Of a stretch of 10,249 nt of DNA, positions 1-5,244 are shown piece after piece (positions within the stretch are counted from its first letter, which is position 1; each line of letters starts with the position of its first letter). The stretch lies in contig JAURNA010000235.1 in the NCBI GenBank assembly GCA_030830385.1, positions 1-10,249 of the forward strand. Reading direction: 5' to 3'. Made by a program: the position numbers and the translations under genes. The notes beneath the pieces were generated by a model. The model worked only from the letters and a program-made list of their open reading frames with translations, did not search any database and had not been told where the DNA came from. This DNA comes from Crocinitomicaceae bacterium. GTDB lineage: Bacteria > Bacteroidota > Bacteroidia > Flavobacteriales_D > Crocinitomicaceae.

Positions 1-333
1 CGGCAATTCAATGGCTCCCAACCCGACCGAAATGAGAAAATACATGGTTTCGGTTTCGATCAGACTACCATAAGCAACGCGATCCGTGGGCATGCTTTCA
101 GGCACCTTACTGAATCCTGCTTCCAATGCTTTTACGGCGTCGAGTTGTTTGCTGAGTTTTTCTTGTTCAAGTTGTACCATGGCCCGACCGGTTTCGTGCT
201 TATCTCCTGCTGTGCTCTTTGTTTCTTTTTGAAGGGATTCAGACATTTCCTTCATTTCGGAAACCATTGTGTCAGAGCGATGTTGCAGCTCTTGTTGAAC
301 CGCATCGAGAACGATCTTTCGGGAAATGTTCAC
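1..333 (-). CDS. GreA/GreB C-terminal-like small protein, partial (C-terminus beyond window)
   Basis: The leftward frame is open from a GTG at 333-331 to the window edge, giving 111 residues with the C-terminus missing. The N-terminal half is a charged helical segment containing KSTAGDKHETGRAMVQLEQE (about residues 40-59). This is followed by a beta-rich segment starting GSLIETETMYFLISVGLG (about residues 90-107). I recognise this combination as a small (about 150 residue) Bacteroidota protein resembling the coiled-coil plus C-terminal domain of GreA/GreB transcript-cleavage factors; databases often mislabel it 3-oxoacyl-ACP synthase. A role near RNA polymerase is inferred from that resemblance only. 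The GTG shares one base with the TAG stop of the upstream cysteine desulfurase (TAGTG), which implies co-transcription and translational coupling. No ATG lies nearby that would keep the conserved N-terminus. Confidence 0.75.
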   Translation of the reverse strand, partial: MNISRKIVLDAVQQELQHRSDTMVSEMKEMSESLQKETKSTAGDKHETGRAMVQLEQEKLSKQLDAVKALEAGFSKVPESMPTDRVAYGSLIETETMYFLISVGLGAIELP

Positions 334-1472
334 TAGGCGAGTGTGGTTTCGAACACTGCTTTTACCTGTTCCAGGGCATAGTCGATTTCTTCCTTCGTTG
401 TGTACCGCGAGAATGAGAAACGGACATTCGGTCGGCTCATGTCGGCATTGATTCCGGTGAGTACGTGTGAACCCACATTGGCTCCTGAGTTACAGGCGCT
501 ACCCCCGGAAACAGCAATGCCTTTCAGGTCCAATGTGAACAAAAGCATGGATGCTTTGGGAGTTTCAGGAAAACAAACATTCAGCACGGTATACAACGAC
601 TTTTCGGGAACGATTTCTCCATGGAAGTCAATATTGTCGAAGTGTTCGCGGAGTTGATCGATCATGTAAGACTTCAATCCCTGAATATAATCCTGATGTC
701 CTTTCATATCCTCGTGCGCGAGGTCCATTGCTCTTGCCAGGCCCACAATTCCATGAATGTTTTCCGTTCCTGCACGAAAACCGCGTTCTTGTGCGCCTCC
801 GTGTATCAACGCTTCGGCCTTTGTATTCTTGTTGATGTATAAGAATCCCACTCCTTTGGGTCCGTGCAGTTTGTGTGCTGCACAGGTAACGTAATCAATG
901 TCCAGGTCGGTCAAATCGAACGGGTAATGTCCTATGGTTTGAACCGTATCGGAATGAAATAGCGCATCGTATTTTCGGCAGAGTGCACTCACGTTTTTCA
1001 GGGGAAGTAACGTTGCAATCTCGTTGTTTGCGTGCATGAGTGAAACCAGGGTTTTATCTTCGGAATTCAGCAGTTTTTCCAAATGTTCCATATCCACGTT
1101 ACCCCCAGCATCGAGGTTCACAAATGAAACTCGTATTCCATAACGCTTGTGAATGCTTTGTGCGGTATGCCCTACCGCGTGATGTTCAATTTCAGAGGTA
1201 ATGATGTGCCGAATGCCGCCTTGAATCACAGCTGAGAGCAATGCCATGTTGTCAGCTTCCGTTCCTCCCGATGTGAAAAAAATCTCCGCAGGGCTGCAAT
1301 TCAGATGTTTCGCAATGGATCGTCTTGATGTTTCAACGAAAGCCTTAGCAGTTCGTCCAAAACTATGGGATGAAGACGGATTTCCGAATGTATCCCTCAG
1401 CACGGGAATCATGGCCTCAACAACTTCAGGAGCAACCGGGGTAGTGGCAGCGTTATCCAAATAGGCGTTCAT
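333..1472 (-). CDS. Cysteine desulfurase, IscS/NifS-like (class V PLP aminotransferase fold)
   Basis: The 379-residue protein would remove sulfur from L-cysteine as an enzyme persulfide, for Fe-S cluster assembly or tRNA thiolation, using PLP in the cytoplasm. Numbered from MNAYLDNAATTPV, the visible family landmarks are the N-terminal LDNAATTP, the SGGTEADNMA phosphate-site loop (68-77), the PLP-stacking His of EIEHHAV (H97), D175 in HSDTVQ, and the Schiff-base lysine K201 in AAHKLHGPKG. RAGTEN (233-238) and the catalytic cysteine C327 in SGGSACNSG are also present. Length and loop match group I enzymes. The frame runs upstream to an ATG at 1514, but I chose the ATG at 1472-1470 because homologues begin at this point and a likely -7 promoter box (1495-1502) lies between the two ATGs. 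The gene overlaps the downstream GreA-like gene by one base. Whether it is the housekeeping IscS or a paralogue cannot be told; no iscU or other Fe-S gene is visible. Confidence 0.93.
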   Translation of the reverse strand: MNAYLDNAATTPVAPEVVEAMIPVLRDTFGNPSSSHSFGRTAKAFVETSRRSIAKHLNCSPAEIFFTSGGTEADNMALLSAVIQGGIRHIITSEIEHHAVGHTAQSIHKRYGIRVSFVNLDAGGNVDMEHLEKLLNSEDKTLVSLMHANNEIATLLPLKNVSALCRKYDALFHSDTVQTIGHYPFDLTDLDIDYVTCAAHKLHGPKGVGFLYINKNTKAEALIHGGAQERGFRAGTENIHGIVGLARAMDLAHEDMKGHQDYIQGLKSYMIDQLREHFDNIDFHGEIVPEKSLYTVLNVCFPETPKASMLLFTLDLKGIAVSGGSACNSGANVGSHVLTGINADMSRPNVRFSFSRYTTKEEIDYALEQVKAVFETTLA

Positions 1473-1494
1473 GCATGCAAAATTTTTGTGTTTG

Positions 1495-1502
1495 CAAATA
1501 TA
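1495..1502 (-). promoter_or_regulatory. Candidate -7 promoter box (TATATTTG) for the cysteine desulfurase
   Basis: Read leftward, the bases spell TATATTTG, an exact match to the Bacteroidota sigma-ABfr -7 consensus TAnnTTTG. It lies 22 bases before the ATG at 1472, which predicts a short leader of about 15 bases. No TTG-type -33 element is found 19-21 bases upstream, so the call rests on the -7 box alone. Confidence 0.4.
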
Positions 1503-1510
1503 CGGAATTC

Positions 1511-1603
1511 TCAAAGGAGGTCCTTGCCCATAACGTGCCGTGTCGTTTCTTCTCCGAGTGATGTGCGTTTCAGGTTTTCAAAGAAAAATAGGCTCTTATC
1601 CAT
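1511..1603 (-). CDS. Possible 30-residue small ORF or gene remnant
   Basis: An ATG at 1603-1601 opens 30 codons ending in TGA at 1513-1511, in the gap between the VWA gene and the cysteine desulfurase. The product starts MDKSLFFFENLKRTSLGEET and ends in HVMGKDLL. Its composition is protein-like (amphipathic, with codons like those of the neighbours), and the frame stays open upstream of the ATG to a TGA at 1651-1649, 46 codons in all. The bases before the ATG are A-rich, which favours initiation in this phylum. I recognise no family. It could be a small protein, a decayed gene fragment or chance, and the last is quite possible at this length. Confidence 0.25.
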   Translation of the reverse strand: MDKSLFFFENLKRTSLGEETTRHVMGKDLL

Positions 1604-1610
1604 GTGTTTT

Positions 1611-1642
1611 TCACGTGATTCATGGCCATCTTCACACGTGAT
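1611..1642. repeat. CACGTGAT repeated pair flanking an ATGGCCAT palindrome
   Basis: The 8-mer CACGTGAT occurs at 1612-1619 and 1635-1642. Each copy contains the self-complementary CACGTG; the first extends to the perfect palindrome TCACGTGA (1611-1618). The 8-bp palindrome ATGGCCAT (1622-1629) lies between them, so the whole 31-base block is almost symmetric, with the centre off by one base. The block is downstream of the VWA gene stop and upstream of the candidate small ORF. No T-run follows on either strand, so it does not look like an intrinsic terminator. A protein-binding site is possible. Confidence 0.3.
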
Positions 1643-1666
1643 GTAGCATCATTCGCAAAACGAAAC

Positions 1667-2794
1667 CTATTCCTGATTGAATCCGTTTTGGGTTGCTTTT
1701 TCCAGGATGGCTTTGTTCACGGAAGTACCGAAATCGTCTTCCTCCGGATTTTTTTCAGCACGGCGTTTTCGTTCTTCTTCGACGTACTTTTCGCGCTCTA
1801 CAGCGAATTCAGCGATTTTTTTCTGGTAACGATCCCGATCTTCACGGTTTTGTTCCAACAGGGCTTCTTTCTCCTGTGTTGATTTGTTTTGAAATTCTTC
1901 CGGGAGTTCCTTTTCATCAAAATCATCAACGGAACGCCCTTCATCAACTGCATCAAGCAAATCCCACGAAGCATTGTTGTAGGATGCTTTTTTGGCTTTT
2001 ACGATCGTTCGTTCCGTGCTCACGGATGCGGCCATGTTCACGGCATTCATGTCTTCCGACATCTGCATTTCTTTTTTCAGACGTCCGTTGCTCCCATAGC
2101 CATAATAGGTCGTGTTTAACGAATCGTTGTAAATACCAATGATGGAGTCATACGGCGACTCAATGTACTCAATTGCCTTGTCGGAATCGATGTTGAAATA
2201 ATCGCCCTGTGAGCAGTTGGCACCATCCATCCAGTGAAGGTGTACGCCTTCATCGTACCCTCCGCAGAAAATCGTGTTGATATACACATTCTTTTTATTT
2301 GCGTCAATGCAGGCATCTTTGTAATCAACGGAACCCTGATCGAATCCCTCGTTGCCCGCGATGTAGATCATTTTCAGGTCGGTTTCATTTTCGGACCACG
2401 TAAGTTCGGCAACCGATTGTTTGATGACAGATCCGCAGTATTCACTTCCTCCATTGGTGGTTAAGGAGAACAGTTTTTGCGAAACGTCGTCAAGGTCGGA
2501 GGTGAATCCGAGGACTTGACGAATGTAGTCGTCATTTTTTTTCAATCCATCGTTTCCGTATTCGTACAATGCGATTTCGAAAGTTGGTACTTGTCCTTCA
2601 TAGCGCAGCGTACTTACTTCATTAACGATGTTCCAAATGCGTGATTTTGCCTGATCGATCAATCCGTCCATGCTGTTGGATGTATCGAACAGAATGGCTA
2701 TCTGTACTTTCTTTTGAGCGGGTGGTGGTGCGAGCTGTGCAAGAAGGGACCCTGAGATCAGCAAGCTTCCCGCGATGGTCATCAACTGTGTCAT
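1667..2794 (-). CDS. Secreted von Willebrand factor A (VWA) domain protein with C-terminal coiled coil
   Basis: The protein has 375 residues if started at the ATG at 2794-2792. This start gives a clean signal peptide (MTQLMTIAGSLLISGSLLAQ, cleavage likely after AQ at 20); an in-frame ATG at 2824 would add ten charged residues in front. The VWA domain covers about 29-215. Its metal-ion-dependent adhesion site shows as DTSNS (D37, S39, S41) in ILFDTSNSMDG, with a candidate threonine in the LTTNGGSEYCG loop. The usual DG after the next strand is replaced by IAGNEGFDQG. Four cysteines (C120, C162, C177, C194) would suit disulfides after export. Residues about 295-355 are highly charged and probably a coiled coil. 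I recognise this as a VWA family common in Bacteroidota whose ligand is unknown. It stands alone, with gaps of about 190 and 280 bases around it and no visible partner gene. An adhesion or scaffold role in the periplasm or at the surface is inferred. Confidence 0.85.
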   Translation of the reverse strand: MTQLMTIAGSLLISGSLLAQLAPPPAQKKVQIAILFDTSNSMDGLIDQAKSRIWNIVNEVSTLRYEGQVPTFEIALYEYGNDGLKKNDDYIRQVLGFTSDLDDVSQKLFSLTTNGGSEYCGSVIKQSVAELTWSENETDLKMIYIAGNEGFDQGSVDYKDACIDANKKNVYINTIFCGGYDEGVHLHWMDGANCSQGDYFNIDSDKAIEYIESPYDSIIGIYNDSLNTTYYGYGSNGRLKKEMQMSEDMNAVNMAASVSTERTIVKAKKASYNNASWDLLDAVDEGRSVDDFDEKELPEEFQNKSTQEKEALLEQNREDRDRYQKKIAEFAVEREKYVEEERKRRAEKNPEEDDFGTSVNKAILEKATQNGFNQE

Positions 2795-3073
2795 GTTATG
2801 CGTATTTCTTCTCTGTACAGACATCGCCGGGATGGGTTCAAATCATCGTTCTTTTTGGAATGTATCCATGTTGCTGTACATCGGTGACATCGTCTATACA
2901 ACGGAAGCTGATGCCTATAAAATTCCGGAACCAGAGAGATCAATCAGCTGGTATTTGCATGCAAAGGGTTGTGACCCGAAAATACAGCCCGGGAACGCTT
3001 CCCATGTACCGTATGGGTGCGATTTGAGCAATCGGTGTAATCAGGAAGGTCGAAGCAAACAGTTCTGATACAC
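2795..3073. other. 279-base intergenic stretch with short palindromes, no gene recognised
   Basis: This gap lies between the leftward aminotransferase stop and the leftward VWA gene start. Both strands have short open frames, but none with a recognisable product or a convincing start. It holds the perfect 12-bp palindrome TTTGCATGCAAA (2954-2965) and a potential hairpin at 2983-3008: TACA pairing with TGTA, then GGGAA pairing with TTCCC around a CGC loop, with an unequal internal bulge. No T-tract follows, so it is not a convincing terminator. I found no TAnnTTTG box for the VWA gene and no riboswitch core I recognise. Confidence 0.5.
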
Positions 3074-4294
3074 TCAGGAGTCCGCAGAAATGAACGAACT
3101 CGTTCTTCCCGGGTATACTTTCAATGCTTCTTCCAAGCAGACTACCGCTTTTCTCAATGCTTCTTTGTTGAGAACATAGGCAATTCTTGCCTCATCTGAT
3201 CCTTTGCCTTCACTCGAATAAAATCCACTTGCCGGGGCCATCATTACGGTGTCTCCTTCGTGATCGAATTCTTCAAGCAACCACTGACAGAAATTTTCTG
3301 TGCTATCAACGGGGAATCGTGCCACGCAATAAAATGCACCACTTGGTTTCGGACAAAATACACCCGGAATGTTGTTGAGTCCTTCTACCATGATGTTACG
3401 ACGCTCCACGTACTCTTCCACAACTTCATCGAAGTATGATTGAGGGGTGTCAAGTGCAGCTTCAGCGGCAATTTGATCTACAGTTGGAGGAGACAGACGT
3501 GCCTGGCCAAACTTCAATACGGAACTCATCACATCGGCATTTTTAGAAACCAACGCACCAATCCGGGCACCACACATTGAGTAGCGCTTGGAAACGGAAT
3601 CGATCATGATTACGTTGTTTTCAATTCCCTTGAGATTCATTACCGAGAATGGTTTCGCGCCATCGTAACAGAATTCGCGGTATACCTCATCTGCAAACAG
3701 GAACACATCATGCTTCAGAACGATCTCGCGGAGTTTTTCCAACTCTTCCTGCGAGTAAAGGTAACCTGTCGGATTTCCGGGGTTGCAAATAACGATCGCC
3801 TTGGTTTTGTCTGTGATTTTTTTCTCGATTTCCTCTACGGGAGGCAAGGCGAATCCATCTTCGATCGATGCAGTTACGGGAACAACGTTCAGCCCCGCAG
3901 AAACGGCAAACCCGTTGTAATTCGCGTAAAATGGTTCTGGGATAATCACTTCATCGTCCGGATCGCACGTCGCCATGAAACCAAAAGTCAATGCTTCCGA
4001 TCCTCCGGTTGTTATGATAATGTCTTCGGACGAAACGTCAATCCCGATTCCCCGGTAGTATACGGCCAATCGATCACGGTACGACTGAAATCCAGCAGAA
4101 TGACTGTATTCAATAACCGTTCTGTCCATGTTTTTGATTGCATCAAGTGCAACGGATGGTGTTTCAATATCCGGTTGACCGATGTTCAGATGAAATACGG
4201 TTTTACCTAAGGCTTTGGCCTGTTCTGCGTATGGAGCCAGCTTCCGAATGGGGGATTCGGGCATACGCACTGCTTTTCTGGAAATGTTCGGCAT
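3074..4294 (-). CDS. PLP-dependent aminotransferase, class I/II (aspartate aminotransferase-like)
   Basis: This 406-residue cytoplasmic fold-type I enzyme moves an amino group between an amino acid and a 2-oxo acid through PLP. The landmarks are complete: NIGQPDIETP (37-46) at the N-terminus, TTGGSEAL (95-102) contacting the cofactor phosphate, NPGNPTG (171-177) with N174, and D202 and Y205 in ADEVYREF. The Schiff-base lysine is K236 in SVSKRYSMCGARIG and the substrate-carboxylate arginine is R370 in SDEARIAYVLN. The spacing fits the AAT-I gamma branch of bacterial aspartate and other amino acid aminotransferases, and substrate specificity cannot be read from the motifs. The ATG at 4294 follows an A-rich leader and starts where homologues start. 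It is divergent from the dipeptidase gene, separated by a tract without C on the plus strand, so its own leader RNA would lack G over that stretch. No operon partner is apparent. Confidence 0.92.
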   Translation of the reverse strand: MPNISRKAVRMPESPIRKLAPYAEQAKALGKTVFHLNIGQPDIETPSVALDAIKNMDRTVIEYSHSAGFQSYRDRLAVYYRGIGIDVSSEDIIITTGGSEALTFGFMATCDPDDEVIIPEPFYANYNGFAVSAGLNVVPVTASIEDGFALPPVEEIEKKITDKTKAIVICNPGNPTGYLYSQEELEKLREIVLKHDVFLFADEVYREFCYDGAKPFSVMNLKGIENNVIMIDSVSKRYSMCGARIGALVSKNADVMSSVLKFGQARLSPPTVDQIAAEAALDTPQSYFDEVVEEYVERRNIMVEGLNNIPGVFCPKPSGAFYCVARFPVDSTENFCQWLLEEFDHEGDTVMMAPASGFYSSEGKGSDEARIAYVLNKEALRKAVVCLEEALKVYPGRTSSFISADS

Positions 4295-4298
4295 GATC

Positions 4299-4372
4299 GA
4301 TTTTTTTGGTGAAAATAGTTAAGAATTATGAATGATTGGTGATGGGGAATGAGTTGGGAGTGATGGGGTGTG
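4299..4372. repeat. C-free, G-rich intergenic tract with an imperfect ~21-base tandem repeat
   Basis: The plus strand has no C for 74 bases. The second half contains two imperfect copies of a unit of about 21 bases, each carrying GTGATGGGG (4339-4347 and 4360-4368) preceded by a TTGG or TTGGG run. The G-runs could allow a weak two-layer quadruplex. The tract separates the divergent aminotransferase and dipeptidase genes and lies upstream of both. Confidence 0.6.
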
Positions 4373-4391
4373 CATTCTTTGTCGAAATGAA

Positions 4392-4399
4392 TAAGTTTG
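4392..4399 (+). promoter_or_regulatory. Candidate -7 promoter box (TAAGTTTG) for the dipeptidase gene
   Basis: TAAGTTTG is an exact TAnnTTTG match, ending 20 bases before the GTG start at 4420, which predicts a leader of roughly 14 bases. A TTTG occurs at 4378-4381 but is only about 10 bases upstream, too close to be a standard -33 element. Confidence 0.4.
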
Positions 4400-4419
4400 A
4401 TTTTTGGTTTCTTTGAGGT

Positions 4420-5220
4420 GTGAAAGGGTACGTTTTTCTTTTGGTAGTTGGCATTTTCGCGTGCAAGGAACCGGTTCCCACGGAAGTTTCGGATGTTTTC
4501 GAGCCTGAGCCCGAGGTGGTTGTCTCCTATGACTCTTCTGTGCACCGAACGATGGAAAAAATGGGGCTGGTGGATATTCATACGCTGGATACAACCATTC
4601 TCATCGATCTGCGCTATTCCGGGAAGAACAACTTCATGGAAACGGTTTTGTATGATACGCTTCAGTGGTTGTTCCTCCAGCGAGATGTAGCCGAACGGGT
4701 TGTGCAGTGCCAACAAACGCTTCGTGATTCCATGCCCGGCTACTCGTTACTTCTGTATGATGGCGTGCGTCCTTTACAGGTTCAGCAGAAAATGTGGGAT
4801 TCGCTGGATTCCATTCCGTTTTACCGACGCGTGAAATTCGTTTCAAATCCGGCTTTTGGAAGTATCCACAATTACGGAGCGGCTGTGGACATTACCATTT
4901 GCGATGCATCCGATACACCGTTGGATATGGGAGCCGGCTACGACGATTTCCGGGAAATTGCGTCTCCAGGTCTCGAGTGGAAATTCCGAAAAAGCGGAGA
5001 ATTAAGTGAAGAACAGTGGCAAAATCGGAGATTACTTCGATGGGTGATGAAATCGGAAGGATTTTACAACATCCCGAGTGAGTGGTGGCACTTCAATGCT
5101 TGTAATCGTGTGACAGCCGCTCACAAATACCAGCAACTTCTGACGGAATCAGGTGATTCGAGATGGTTCCGGGTTGTTGTGAAAGATAAGGTCTCAGCAG
5201 ATTCATTGCAAGCAGAATAA
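4420..5220 (+). CDS. D-alanyl-D-alanine dipeptidase lipoprotein (M15D, VanX/DdpX family)
   Basis: The 266-residue protein should hydrolyse D-Ala-D-Ala dipeptide in the cell envelope, as a zinc peptidase of family M15D. Starting at GTG 4420 (an in-frame TGA lies just upstream at 4414), the N-terminus is a short lipoprotein signal with lipobox IFAC, so C15 should be lipidated. A linker rich in E, P and V follows to about residue 45. The catalytic domain shows LRYSGKNNF (64-72), the transition-state arginine R117 in YDGVRP, zinc ligands H150 and D157 in SIHNYGAAVDI, and the ExxH pair E221 and H224 in PSEWWHFN. These match H116, D123, E181, H184 and R71 of VanX. No van resistance genes are adjacent, so peptidoglycan recycling or nutrient scavenging is more likely than glycopeptide resistance. 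It stands alone and converges on the TonB receptor with a 24-base gap. Confidence 0.9.
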   Translation: MKGYVFLLVVGIFACKEPVPTEVSDVFEPEPEVVVSYDSSVHRTMEKMGLVDIHTLDTTILIDLRYSGKNNFMETVLYDTLQWLFLQRDVAERVVQCQQTLRDSMPGYSLLLYDGVRPLQVQQKMWDSLDSIPFYRRVKFVSNPAFGSIHNYGAAVDITICDASDTPLDMGAGYDDFREIASPGLEWKFRKSGELSEEQWQNRRLLRWVMKSEGFYNIPSEWWHFNACNRVTAAHKYQQLLTESGDSRWFRVVVKDKVSADSLQAE

Positions 5221-5244
5221 AATGGCTTTTCACAGAAAAACAAA

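Noticed and set aside
1473..1514. Upstream ATG at 1514 as start of the cysteine desulfurase
   Set aside because: It adds 14 residues not expected in the family and lies upstream of the candidate -7 promoter box; the ATG at 1472 starts at the conserved N-terminus.
1513..1521. Perfect Shine-Dalgarno-like AAAGGAGGT on the plus strand
   Set aside because: No start codon with a meaningful frame follows at the right distance, and Bacteroidota genes, including those here, do not use Shine-Dalgarno sequences. Probably chance.
2795..2824. ATG at 2824 as start of the VWA protein
   Set aside because: It would place ten mostly polar and basic residues before an otherwise standard signal peptide starting at 2794.
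2831..2847. GATGGGTTCAAATCATC resembles a tRNA T-arm
   Set aside because: No acceptor, D or anticodon arms can be folded around it on either strand, and the region upstream is the start of the VWA gene.
2775..3068. 97-codon plus-strand open frame across the VWA start and the intergenic gap
   Set aside because: Its first part is antisense to the VWA signal peptide and the rest has no recognisable family or promoter.
4207..4716. 169-codon open frame on the minus strand
   Set aside because: It overlaps the well-supported aminotransferase and dipeptidase starts, has low-complexity His/Pro-rich content and matches no family; a shadow frame.
4420..5220. Part of a vancomycin-resistance cluster
   Set aside because: The protein is VanX-like, but no vanH, ligase or vanRS gene is adjacent, and lone M15D lipoproteins are common in environmental Bacteroidota.
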